Origin: Azolla caroliniana
Taxonomy: Eukaryota > Polypodiophyta
Length of the DNA stretch: 64,000 nt
NCBI GenBank assembly: GCA_043228905.1
Contig: JBHGNT010000018.1
Span: 1 to 64,000 of the forward strand
Reading direction: 5' to 3'
The position numbers and the translations under genes were made by a program. Of this stretch, positions 38,258 through 51,300 are shown one piece after another; position 1 is the first letter of the stretch, and each line of letters begins with the position of its first letter. The notes under the pieces are model-generated. The model worked only from the letters and a program-made list of their open reading frames with translations. It made no database searches and was not told the DNA's origin.

Positions 38258-38876
38258 TGTAAGGAATAGGCCCTTCTATCCACCTTCTTATCTCGGCCAC
38301 AACCGATTAATCGCGGATCAATGGAGCAGAAAATAGGAAACACACGTAGAAACAAAACGAAGAAACGCGAGTACACAAGGATTAACGTGGAAAACCCTAA
38401 ACGGGGAAAAACCACGGGAGTACAAGACTCCAAACAACACTATACAGAGAAGTATACAATGACGAGCTCCAAGGCGACGACCTTGAGCTCGCTGTCCTCG
38501 CCACAGGCGGCGGAAATACACAGAGGCGTCTACCTCTTTCTCTTCGCGCTCTCTCTCTTTCTCTCTCACACGGCTGCTCTCTCTTCACTCCTCTAAAGTG
38601 GAAAAACAGAAAAATGAGAAGCAACAGAAAAACTGTTTGGCCTAAGTCATATTTATACTTATATGACTTTGGGCTATTTACAACTATAGCCTCAGGGGGC
38701 TCGTAGCGAACATATTCACGGATATGTCCCTGCATCCGGATCGCTCTCCGGGTACATTCGTCATCCGGCACCGAAGCCGGGGTCTTCGTCATCCGGATCC
38801 GAAACCGAAACCGGGCTTGTCGGCATTCATCTCCGATATCCGACCATCCCATCCGAAAGGGACCGAAATCCCATAA
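38258..38876 (-). repeat. 5' LTR of the copia element (619 bp)
   Basis: Same length as the 3' LTR and nearly identical (differences at 38508, 38640, 38874 and 38875). Its outer tip reads TTATGGG in element orientation where the other LTR reads TGTTGGG, so the terminal TG is lost. The TATA-rich 9-bp inverted repeat lies at 38644-38669. This LTR should drive transcription of the element. Confidence 0.95.
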
Positions 38877-38881
38877 TGTTG
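38877..38881. repeat. Target-site duplication, right copy (TGTTG)
   Basis: Partner of 33521-33525. The satellite monomer continues directly with TTAGCTTCGATTCG. Confidence 0.95.
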
Positions 38882-41800
38882 TTAGCTTCGATTCGCATGT
38901 TTGAACACTAAAATCGGATATCACACGAGCCAGGTATGACAATTTTACTTTACTCACTTACTCTTCTCAACTCCCTCCTCAAATTTGGTAATTTCTTCAT
39001 GTCTCTCGAGCTGAGTTACAAAATCTTGATTTTTTAATTCCATATTATAGCTAGTGTTGTTAGCTTCGATTCGCATGTTTGAACACTAAAATCGGATATC
39101 ACACGAGCCAGGTATGACAAGTTTAATTTACTCACGCGCTCTTCTCAACTCCCTCCTCAAATTTGGTAATTTCTTCATGTCTCTCGACCTCAGTATCAAA
39201 ATCTTGATTTTTTAATTCCATAACATAGCTAGCGTTATTAGCTTCAATTCGCATGTTTGAACACTAAAATCCGATATCACACGAGCCAGGTATGACAATT
39301 TTAATTTACTCACGCGCTCTTCTCAACTCCCTCCTCTAATTTACTAATTTCTTCATGTCTCTCGACCTGAGTTTCAAAATCTTGATTTTTTAATTCCATA
39401 TCATAGCTAGTGTTATTAGCTTCGATTCGCATGATTGGAACACTAAAATCGGATATCACACGAGCCAGTCATGAACATTTTAATTTACTCACACGCTCTT
39501 CTCAACTCCCTCCTCTAATTTACTAATTTCTTCATGTCTCTCGACCTGAGTTTCAAAATCTTGATTTTTTAATTCTATATCATAGCTAGTGTTATTAGCT
39601 TCGATTCGCATGATTGGAACACTAAAATCGGATATCACACGAGCCAGTCATGAACATTTTAATTTACTCACACGCTCTTCTCAACTGCCTCCTCTAATTT
39701 ACTAATTTCTTCATGTCTCTCGACCTGAGTTTCAAAATCTTGATTTTTTAATTCCATATCATAGCTAGTGTTATTAGCTTCGATTCGCATGATTGGAACA
39801 CTAAAATCGGATATCACACAAGCCAGTCATGAACATTTTAATTTACTCACACGCTCTTCTCAACTCCCTCCTCTAATTTACTAATTTTTTCATGTCTCGC
39901 GACCTAAGTTTAAAAATCTTGATTTTTTAATTCCATATTATAGCTAGTGTTGTTAGCTTCGATTCGCATGATGGAACACTAAAATCGAATATCACACGAG
40001 CAAGGTATGAACATTTTAATTTACGCACCTGCTCTTCTCAACTCCCGGCTCAAATTTGGTAATTTCTTCATGTCTCTCGACCTGAGTTTCAAAATCATGA
40101 TTTTTTAATTCAATATCATAGCTAGTGTTGTTATCTTCGATTCGCATGTTTGAACACTAAAATCCGATATCCCACGAGCCAGGTATGACAATTTTAATTT
40201 ACTCACTTACTCTTCTCAACTCCCTCCTCAAATTTGGTAATTTCTTCATGTCTCTCGACCTGAGTTTCAAAATCTTGATTTTTTAATTCCATATCATAGC
40301 TAGTGTTGTTAGCTTCGATTCGCATGTTTGAACACTAAAATCGGATATCACACGAGCCAGGTATGACAATTTTAATTTACTCACTTACTCTTCTCAACTC
40401 CCTCCTCAAATTTGGTAATTTCTTCATGTCTCTCGACCTGAGTTTCAAAATCTTGATTGTCTAATTCCAAATCATAGCTAGTGTTGTTAGCTTCGATTCG
40501 CATCTTTGAACACTAAAATCCGATATCACACGAGCCAGGTATGAACATTTTAATTTACTCACTTGCTCTTCTCAACTCCCTCCTCAAATTTGGTAATTTC
40601 TTCATGTCTCTCGACCTGAATTTCAAAATCTTGATTTTTTAATTCAATATCATAGCTAGTGTTGTTATCTTCGATTCGCATGTTTAAAAACTAACATCTA
40701 ATATCACACGAGCCAGGTGTGACAATTTTAATTTACTGACACGCTCTTCTCAACTCCCTCCTCTAATTTACTAATTTTTTCATGTCTCGCGACCTAAGTT
40801 TAAAAATCTTGATTTTTTAATTCCATATTATAGCTAGTGTTGTTAGCTTCGATTCGCATGATGGAACACTAAAATCGAATATCACACGAGCAAGCTATGA
40901 ACATTTTAATTTACGCACCTGCTCTTCTCAACTCCCTCCTCAAATTTGGTAATTTCTTCATGTCTCTCGACCTGAGTTTCAAAATCTTGATTTTTTAATT
41001 CAATATCATAGCTAGTGTTGTTATCTTCGATTCGCATGTTTGAACACTAAAATCTGATATCACACGAGCCAGGTATGACAATTTTAATTTACTCACTTAC
41101 TCTTCTCAACTCCCTCCTCAAATTTGGTAATTTCTTCATGTCTCTCGACCTGAGTTACAAAATCTTGATTTTTTAATTCCATATCATAGCTAGTGTTGTT
41201 AGCTTCGATTCGCATGTTTGAACACTAAAATCCCATATCACACGAGCCAGGTATGACAATTTTAATTTACTCACGCGCTCTTCTCAACTCCCTCCTCTAA
41301 TTTACTAATTTCTTGATGTCTCTCGACCTGAGTTTCAAAAGCTTGATTTTCTAATTCCATATCATAGCTAGTGTTGTTAGCTTCGATTCGCATGTTTGAA
41401 CACTAAAATCCGATATCACACGAACCAGGTATGACAACTTTAATTTACTCACTTCCTTTTCTGAAGTCCCTCCTCTAATTTACTAATTTCTTCATGTCTC
41501 TCGACCTGAGTTTCAAAATCTTGATTTTTTAATTCCATATCATAGCTAGTGTTATTAGCTTCGATTCGCATGATTGGAACACTAAAATCGGATATCACAC
41601 GAGCCAGTCATGAACATTTTAATTTACTCACACGCTCTTCTCAACTCCCTTCTCTAATTTGCTAATTTCTTCATGTCTCTCGACCTGAGTTTCAAAATCT
41701 TGATTTTTTAATTCCATATCATAGCTAGTGTTGTTAGCTTCGATTCGCATGTTTGAACACTAAAATCCGATATCACACAAGCCAGGTATGACAATTTTAA

Positions 41801-43060
41801 TTTACTCACTTGCTCTTCTCAACTCCCTCCTCTAATTTACTAATTTCTTCATGTCTCTCGACCTGAGTTTCAAAATCTTGATTTTCTAATTGCATATCAT
41901 AGCTAGTGTTGTCAGCTTCGATTCGCATGTTTGAACACTAAAATCCGATATCACACGAGCCAGGTATGACAATGTTAATTTACTCACTTGCTCTTCTCCA
42001 CTCCCTCCTCTAATTTACTAATTTCTTCATGTCTCTCGACCTGAGTTTCAAAATATTGATTTTCTAATTCCATTTTATAGCTAGTGTTAATTTACTGACT
42101 TGCTCTTCTCAACTCCCTCCTCAAATTTGCTAATTTCTTCATGTCTCTCGACCTGATATTGCAAATCTTGATTTTTTAATTCCATATCATAGCTAGTGTT
42201 GTTAGCTCGATTGGCATGATTGGAACACTAAAATCGGATATCACACGAGCCAGTTATCTTGATTTTCTAATTCCATATCATATCTAGTGTTGTTAGGTTC
42301 GATTCGCATGATGGGACACTAAAATCCGATATCACACGAGCCAGGTATGACAATTTTAATTTACTCACTTGCTCTTCTCAACTCCCTCCTCAAATTTCCT
42401 AATTTCTTCATGTCTCTCGACCTGAGTTTCAAAATCTTGATTTTTTAATTCCATATCATAGCTAGTGTTGTTATCTTCGATTCGCATGTTTGAACACTAA
42501 AATCTGATATCACACGAGCCAGGTATGATAATTTTAATTTACTCACTTACTCTTCTCAACTCCCTCCTCTAATTTGCTAATTTCTTCATGTCTCTCGACC
42601 TGAGTTTCAAAATCTTGATTTTTTAAATCCATATCATAGCTAGTGTTGTTAGCTTCGATTCGCATGTTTGAACACTAAAATCAGATATCACACGAGCCAG
42701 GTATGACAACTTTAATTTACTCAGGCTCTCTTCTCAACTCCCTGCTCTAATTTACTAATTTCTTCATGTCTCTCGACCTGAGTTTCGAAATCTTGATTTT
42801 TAAATTCCATATCATAGCTAGTGTTATTAGCTTCGATTCGCATGATTGGAACACTAAAATCGGATATCACACGAGCCAGTTATGAACTTTTTAATTTACT
42901 CACGCGCTCTTCTCAACTCCCTCCTCTAATTTACTAATTTTTTCATGTCTCGCGACCTGAATTTCAAAATCTTGATTTTCTAATTCCATATTATAGCTAG
43001 TTTTGTTATCTTCGATTTGCATGTTTGAACACTAAAATCGGATATCACACGAGCCAGGTA
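38882..43060 (+). repeat. 178-bp satellite array, family 1 (right of the element)
   Basis: The array continues in the same orientation and subfamily as left of the retrotransposon, with CACACGAGCC and GCGCTCTTCTC marks. It includes another copy of the truncated-monomer cassette at about 41.9-42.3 kb, with the GTGTT/AATTTACTGAC junction at 42088 and a further fusion near 42255. Toward 43 kb, monomers gain new variants and then switch to family 2. Confidence 0.93.
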
Positions 43061-46000
43061 TGACAATTTTAATTTACTCACACGCTCTTCTCAACTCCCT
43101 CCTCAAATTTTGTAATTTCTTCATATCTCTCGACCTCAGTTTCAAAATCTTGATTTTTTAATTCCATTTTACTTTACTCTCGAGCTCTTCTCAATTCCCT
43201 GCTCAAATTTGGTAATTTCTTCATGTCTCTCGACCTGAGTTTCAAAATCTTGATTTTTAAATTCCATATGATAGCTAGTGTTGCTAGCTTCGATTCACAT
43301 GTTTGAACACTAAAATCCGATATAACATGGGCCAGATATGAATATTTTAATTTACTCACGTGTTGTTCTCAACTCCCTCCTCTAATTTCGGAATTACTTT
43401 ATGTCTCTCGAACTGAGTTTACAAATCTTGATTTTTTAATTCCATATCATAGGTGGCTTTGTGAGCTTCGATTCGCATGTTTGAACACTAAAATCCGATA
43501 TCACATGGGGCAGGTATGAACATTTTAATTTACTCTCGGGCTCTTCTCTACTCCCTCCTCTAATTTGGGAATTTTCTCATGTCTCTCGAACTGAGTTTAC
43601 CAATCTTGATTTTTTAATTCCATATGATAGCTAGCATTCTTAGCTTCGATTCGCATGTTTGAACACTAAAATCCGATATCACATGGGCCAGGTATGAACA
43701 TTTTATTTACTCTCGAGCACTTCTCTACTCCCTCCTCTAATTTGCAAATTTCTTCATGTCTCTCGACCTGAATTTCAAAAGCTTTATTTTTTAATTCCAT
43801 ATGATAGCTAGCGTTGCTAGCTTCGATTCGCACGTTTGAACACTAAAATCCGATACCACATGGGCCAGGTATGAACATTTTAATTTACTCTCGGGCACTT
43901 CTCTACTCCCTTCTCTAATTGGCAAATTTCTTCATGTCTCTCGACCTGAATTTCGAAAGCTTGATTTTTTAATTCCATATGATAGCTAGCATTGCTAGCT
44001 TCGATTTGCATGTTTGAACACTAAAATCCGATATTACATGGGCCAGGTATGAACATTTTACTTTACTCTCGGGCTCCTCTCATTTCCCTCCTCAAATTTG
44101 GTAATTTCTTCATGTCTCTCGACCTGAGTTTCAAAATCTTGATTTTTTAATTGCATATCATAGGTAGCTTTGTTAGCTTCGATTCGCATGTCTGAACACT
44201 AAAATCCGATATCACATGGGCCAGGTCTAAATATTTTAATTTACTCTCGGGCTCTTCTTAACTCCCTCCTCAAATTTGGTAATTACTTCATATCTCTCGA
44301 CCTGAGTTTCAAAATCTTGATTTTTTAATTCCATATCATAGCTAGCATTGTTAGGTTCGATTTGCATGTTCTCAACTCTCGGGCTCTTCTCAACTCCCTC
44401 CTCAAATTTGCAAATTTCATCATGTCTGTCGACCTGAGTTTCGAAAGTTTGATTTTTTAATTACAAATCATAGCTAGCATTGTTAGCTTCGATTCGCATG
44501 TTTGAACACTAATATCCGATATAACATGGGCCAGGTATGAACATTCTACTTTACTCTCGGGCTCTTCTCAACTCCCTCCTCAAATTTGGTAATTACTTCA
44601 TGTCTCTCGACCTGAGTTTCAAAATCTTGATTTTTTAATTCCATTTCATAGCTAGCATTGTTAGCTTCGATTTGCATGTTTGAACACTAAAATCCGATAT
44701 CACATGGGCCAGGTCTTAACATTTTAATTTACTCTCGGGCTCTTCTCTACTCCCTGCTCTAATTTACAAATTTCTTCATGTCTCTCGACCTGAATTTCAA
44801 AAGCTTGATTTTTTAATCACGCACTCTTCTCAACTCCCTACTCTAATTTGCAAATTACTTCATGTCTCTCGACCTGAGTTTCAAAATCTTGATTTTTTAA
44901 TTCCATGTTATAGCTAGCATTGTTAGCTTCGATTCGAATGTTTGAACACTAAAATCCGATATCACATGGGCCAGGTATGAACATTTTATTTACTCTCGGG
45001 CACTTCTCTACTCCCTCCTCTAATTTGCAAATTTCTTCATGTCTCTCGACCTGAATTTCAAAATCTTGATTTTTTAATTCCATATGATAGCTAGCGTTGC
45101 TAGCTTCGATTCGCACGTTTGAACACTAAAATCCGATACCACATGGGCCAGGTCTGAACATTTTAATTTACTCACACACTCTTCTCAACTCCGTCCTCAA
45201 ATTTGGTAATTTCTTCATGTCTCTCGACCTGAGTTTCAAAATCTTGATTTTTTAATTCCATATCATAGCTAGCGTTGTTAGCTTCGATTTGCATGTTTGA
45301 ACACTAAAATCCGATATCACATGGGTCAGGTCTTAACATTTTAATTTACTCTCGGGATCTTCTCTACTCCCTGCTCTAATTTGCAAATTTCTTCATGTCT
45401 CTCGACCTGAATTTCAAGAGCCTGATTTTTTAATTCCATATAATAGCTAGCGTTGTTAGCTTCGATTCGCATGTTTGAACACTAAAATCCGATATCACAT
45501 GGGCCAGGTATAAAAATTTTAATTTACGCTCGGGCTCTTCTCAACTCCCTCCTCAAATTTGGTAATTTCTTCAAGTCTCTCGACCTGAGTTTCAAAATCT
45601 TGATTTTTTAATTCCATATCATAGCTAGCTTTGTTAGCTTCGATTTGCATGTTTGAACACTAAAATCCGATATCACATGGGCCAGGTCTTAACATTTTAA
45701 TTTACTCTGGGACTCTTCTCTACTCCCTGCTCTAATTTGCAAATTTCTTCATGTCTCTCGACCTGAATTTCAAAAGCTTGATTTTTTAATTCCAGATGAT
45801 AGCTAGCGTTGCTAGCTTCGATTCGCATGTTTGAACACTCAAATCCGATATCACATGGGCCAGGTATGAACATTTTACTTTACGCTCGGGCTCTTCTCAA
45901 CTCCCTCCTCAAATTTGCAAATTTCATCATGTCTGTCGACCTGAGTTTCAAAATTTTGATTTTTTAATTACAAATCATAGATAGCATTGTTAGCTTCGAT

Positions 46001-46500
46001 TCGCATGTTTGAACACTAATATCCGATATAACATGGGCCAGGTATGAACATTCTACTTTACTCTCGGGCTCTTCTCAACTCCCTCCTCAAATTTGGTAAT
46101 TACTTCATGTCTCTCGACCTGAGTTTCAAAATCTTGATTTTTTAATTCCATATCATAGCTCGCATTGTTAGCTTCGATTTGCATGTTTGAACACTAAAAT
46201 CCGATATCACATGGGCCAGGTCTTAACATTTTAATTTACTCTCGGGCTCTTCTCTACTCCCTCCTCTAATTTGCAAATTTCTTCATGTCTCTCGACCTGA
46301 GTTTCAAAATCCTGATTTTTTTATTCCATATCATAGCTAGCTTTGTTAGCTTCGAGTCGCATGTTTGAACACTAAAATCCGATATCACATGGGCCAGGTA
46401 TAAACATTTTAATTTACTCTCGGGCTCTTCTCAACTCCCTCCTCAAATTTGCAAATTTCTTCATGTCTCTCAACCTGAGTTTCAAAATGTTGATTTTTTA
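43060..46500 (+). repeat. 178-bp satellite, family 2 (first block)
   Basis: Same period and orientation, but different diagnostic sites: CACATGGGCCAGG instead of CACACGAGCCAGG, CTCTCGGGCTCTTCTC instead of CTCACGCGCTCTTCTC, and AGCTAGCRTTGCTAGCT at the dyad. Truncated monomers occur at about 43167 (AATTCC joined to ATTTTACTTTACTC) and 44370 (GCATG joined to TTCTCAACTCTCGGG). About 43.06-44.64 kb matches 53.95-55.51 kb with an offset of 10883. Confidence 0.92.
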
Positions 46501-48388
46501 ATTCCATAGCATAACTAGTGTTATTAGCTTCGATTCGAATGATTGGAACACTAAAATCGGATATCACACGAGCCAGTTATGAACTTTTAAATTTACTCAC
46601 GCGCTCTTCTCAACTCCGTCCTCTAATTTACTAATTTTTTCATGTCTCGCGACCTGAGTTTCAAAATCTTGATTTTCTAATTCCATATTATAGCTAGTGT
46701 TGTTAGCTTTGATTCGCATGATGGGACACTAAAATCGAATATCACACGAGCCAGGTATGAACATTTTAATTTACTCACTTGCTCTTCTCAACTCCCTCCT
46801 CAAATTTGGTAATTTCTTCATGTCTCTCGACCTGAGTTTCAAAATATTGATTTTCTAATTCCATATCAAAGCTAGTGTTGTTAGCTTCGATTCGCATGTT
46901 TGACCACTAAAATCCGATATCATACGAGCCAGGTATGACAACTTTAATTTACTCACTTCCTCTTCTGAACTCCCTCCTCTAATTTACTAATTTCTTCATG
47001 TCTCTCAACCTGAGTTTCAAAATCTTGATTTTCTAATTCCATATCATAGCTAGTCTTATTAGCTTCGATTCGCATGATTGGAACACTAAAATCCGATATC
47101 ACACGAGCCAGTTATGAACATTTTAATTTACTCCCGCGCTCTTCTCAACTCCCTCCTCTAATTTACTAATGTTTTCATGTCTCTCGACCTCAGTTTCAAA
47201 ATCTTGATTTTCTAATTCCATATCATAGCTAGTGTTGTTAGCTTCGATTCGCATGTTTGAACACAAAACTCCGATATCACACGAGCCAGGTATGACAATT
47301 TTAATTTACTCACGCGATCTTCTCAACTCCCTCCTCTGATTTACTAATTTCATCATGTCTCGCGACCTGAGTTTCGAAATCTTGATTTTCTAATTCCATA
47401 TCATAGCTAGTGTTGTTAGCTTCGATTCGCATGTGTGAACACAACAATCCGATATCACACGAGCCAGGTATGAACATTTTAATTTACTCACGCGCTCCTC
47501 TCAACTCCCTCCTCAAATTTGGTAATTTCTTCATGTCTCTCGACCTGAGTTTCAAAATCTTGATTTTTTAATTTCATATCATAGCTAGTGTTGTTAGCTT
47601 CGATTCGCATGATGGAACACTAAAATCGGATATCACACGAGCCAGGTATGAACATTTTAATTTACTCACTTGCTCTTCTCAACTCCCTCCTAAAATTTGC
47701 TAATTTCTTCATGTCTCTCGACCTGATTTCCAAATCTTGATTTTTTAATTCCATATCATAGCTAGTGTTGTTAGCTTCGATTGGCATGTTTGAACACTAA
47801 AATCCGATATCACACAAGCCAGGTATGACAATTTTAATTTACTCACTTGCTCTTCTCAACTCCCTCCTCTAATTTACTAATTTCTTGATGTCTCTCGACC
47901 TGAGTTTCAAAATCTTGATTTTTTAATTCCATATTACAGCTAGTGTTGTTAGCTTTGATTCGCATGATGGGACACTAAAATCGAATATCACACGAGCCAG
48001 TTATGAACATTTTAATTTACTCACGCGCTCTTCTCAACTCCCTCCTCTAATTTACTAATTTTTTCATGTCTCGCGACCTGAGTTTCAAAATCTTGATGTT
48101 CTAATTCCATATTATAGCTAGTGTTGTTAGCTTTGATTCGCATGATGGGACACTAAAATCGAATATCACACGAGCCAGGTATGAACATTTTAATTTACTC
48201 ACTTGCTCTTCTCAACTCCCTCCTCAAATTTGGTAATTTCTTCATTTCTCTCGACCTGAGTTTCAAAATATTGATTTTTTAATTCCAGATTATAGCTAGT
48301 GTTGTTAGCTTTGATTCGAATGATGGAACACAACAATCCGATATCACACGAGCCAGGTATGAAGATTTTAATTTACTCACTTGCTCTT
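46500..48388 (+). repeat. Family-1 satellite block inside family 2
   Basis: Monomers carry CACACGAGCC and ACTCACGCGCTC again, as in the left array. The block is entered within one monomer near 46500. It is left at a truncated monomer near 48388, where TTGCTCTTCATG skips the segment normally between CTCTTCTCAAC and TTCATGTCTC. Confidence 0.85.
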
Positions 48389-51300
48389 CATGTCTATCGA
48401 CCTGAGTTTCGAAATTTTGATTTTTTAATTACAAATCGTAGGTGGCTTTGTGAGCTTCGATTCGCATGTTCGAACACTAAAATCCGATATCACATGGGCC
48501 AGGTATGAACATTTTAATTTACTCTCGGGCTCTTCTCAACTCCCTCCTCAAATTTCCAAATTTCTTGATGTCTGTGGACCTGAGTTTCAAAATCTTGATG
48601 TTTCAATTCCATATCATAGGTAGCTTTGTTAGCTTCGAATCTCTTGATTGAACACTAAAATCCGATATCACATGGGCCAGGTCTAAACATTTTAATTTAC
48701 TCACACGCTCTTCTCAACTCCCTCCTCAAATTTGGTAATTTCTTCATGTCTCGCGACCTGAGTTTCAAAATCTTGATTTTTTAATTCCATATCATAGCTA
48801 GCGTTGCTAGCTTCGATTTGCATGTTTGAATACTAAAATCCGATATCACATGGGCCAGGTATGAACATTTTAATTTACTCTCGGGCTCTTCTCTACTCCC
48901 TCCTCTAATTTGGGAATATTTTCATGTCTCTCGACCTGAGTTTAGAAATCTTGATTTTTTAATTCCAAATGATAGCTAGCATTGTTAGCTTCGATTCGCA
49001 TGTTTGAACACTAAAATCCGATATCACATGGGCCAGGTATAAAAATTTTAATTTACGCTCGGGCTCTTCTCAACTCCCTCCTCAAATTTGGTAATTTCTT
49101 CAAGTCTCTCGACCTGAGTTTGAAAATCTTGATTTTTTAATTGCATATCATAGGTAGCTTTGTTAGCTTCGATTCGCATGTTTGAACACTAAAATCCGAT
49201 ATCACATGGGCCAGGTATGAACATTTTAATTTACTCTCGGGCTCTTCTCAACTCCCTCCTCAAATTTCGTAATTTCTTCATATCTCTCGACCTCAGTTTC
49301 AAAATCTTGATTTTTTAATTCCATATCATAGCTAGCGTTGCTAGCTTCGATTCGCATGTTTGAACACTAAAATCCGATATCACATGGGCCAGGTATGAAC
49401 ATTCTAATTTACTCTCAGGCTCTTCTCTACGTCCTCCTCTAATTTGGGAATTTTTTCATGTCTCTCGACCTGAGTTTACAAATCTTGATTTTCTAATTCC
49501 ATATCATAGGTAGCTTTGTTAGCTTCGATTCGCATGTTTGAACACTAAAACCCGATATCACATGGGCCAAGTCTAAACATTTTAATTTAATCACGCACTC
49601 TTCTCAACTCCCTGCTCTAATTTGCAAATTACTTCATGTCTCTCGACCTGAGTTTCAAAATCTTGATTTTTTAATTCCATGTCATAGCTAGCTTTGTTAG
49701 CTTCGATTCGCATGTTTGAACACTAAAATCCGATATCACATGGGCCAGGTATGAACATTTTATTTACTCTCGGGCACTTCTCTACTCCCTCCTCTAATTT
49801 GCAAATTTCTTCATGTCTCTCGACCTGAATTTCAAAAGCTTTATTTTTTAATTCCATATGATAGCTAGCGTTGCTAGCTTCGATTCGCACGTTTGAACAC
49901 TAAAATCCGATACCACATGGGCCAGGTATGAACATTTTAATTTACTCTCGGGCACTTCTCTACTCCCTTCTCGAATTTGCAAATTTCTTCATGTCTCTCG
50001 ACCTGAATTTCAAAAGCTTGATTTTTTAATTCCATATGATAGCTAACATTGCTAGCTTCGATTTGCATGTTTGAACACTAAAATCCGATATTACATGGGC
50101 CAGGTATGAACATTTTACTTTACTCTCGGGCTCTTCTCAATTCCCTCCTCAAATTTGGTAATTTCTTCATGTCTCTCGACCTGAGTTTCAAAATCTTGAT
50201 TTTTTAATTCCATATCATAGCTAGCTTTGTTAGCTTCGATTTGCATGTTTGAACACTAAAATCCGATATCACATGGGCCAGGTCTGAACATTTTAATTTA
50301 CTCACACACTCTTCTCAACTCCCTCCTCAAATTTGGTAATTTCTTCATGTCTCTCGACCTGAGTTTCAAAATCTTGATTTTTTAATTCCATATCATAGCT
50401 AGCTTTGTTAGCTTCGATTTGCATGTTTGAACACTAAAATCCGATATCACATGGGCCAGGTCTTAACATTTTAATTTACTCTCGGGATCTTCTCTACTCC
50501 CTGCTCTAATTTGCAAATTTCTTCATGTCTCTCGACCTGAATTTCAAAAGCCTGATTTTTTAATTCCATATAATAGCTAGCGTTGCTAGCTTCGATTCGC
50601 ATGTTTGAACACTAAAATCCGATATCACATGGGCCAGGTATAAAAATTTTAATTTACGCTCGTGCTCTTCTCAACTCCCTCCTCAAATTTGGTAATTTCT
50701 TCAAGTCTCTCGACCTGAGTTTCAAAATCTTGATTTTTTAATTGCACATCATAGGTAGCTTTGTTAGCTTCGATTCGCATGTTTGAACACTAAAATCCGA
50801 TATCACATGGGCCAGGTATGAACATTTTAATTTACTCTCGGGCTCTTCTCAACTCCCTCCTCAAATTTCGTAATTTCTTCATATCTCTCGACCTCAGTTT
50901 CAAAATCTTGATTTTTTAATTCCATATCATAGCTAGCGTTGCTAGCTTCGATTCGCATGTTTGAACACTAAAATCCGATATCACATGGGCCAGGTATGAA
51001 CATTCTAATTTACTCTCAGGCTCTTCTCTACGTCCTCCTCTAATTCGGGAATTTTTTCATGTCTCTCGACCTGAGTTTACAAATCTTGATTTTCTAATTC
51101 CATATCATAGGTAGCTTTGTTAGCTTCGATTCGCATGTTTGAACACTAAAACCCGATATCACATGGGCCAAGTCTAAACATTTTAATTTAATCACGCACT
51201 CTTCTCAACTCCCTACTCTAATTTGCAAATTACTTCATGTCTCTCGACCTGAGTTTCAAAATCTTGATTTTTTAATTCCATGTTATAGCTAGCTTTGTTA

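Larger units (their letters stand above)
33526..38876 (-). mobile_element. Intact Ty1-copia LTR retrotransposon in satellite
   Basis: This 5351-bp element is transcribed leftward. It has two 619-bp LTRs, a tRNA-iMet primer-binding site beside the 5' LTR (38243-38254), one continuous gag-pol frame and a polypurine tract beside the 3' LTR. The domain order protease-integrase-RT-RNase H marks Ty1-copia. There is no chromodomain and no env-like frame. The LTRs differ at only four positions, two of them at the outer tip of the 5' LTR, so the insertion is recent. The element is visibly richer in G+C than the satellite around it. Most plant centromere retrotransposons are gypsy chromoviruses. Copia elements that prefer centromeric satellite are also known (Tal1 of Arabidopsis lyrata), but membership of that lineage is not shown here. 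Confidence 0.97.

Noticed and set aside
38229-38300. Gag-pol start at the upstream Met at 38300
   Set aside because: It would place the first 24 residues in the 5' LTR and across the primer-binding site. The Met at 38228 just after that site is the sensible start.
33526-38876. Centromeric gypsy chromovirus (CRM type)
   Set aside because: Integrase precedes RT, there is no chromodomain, and the LTR and primer site are copia-like.
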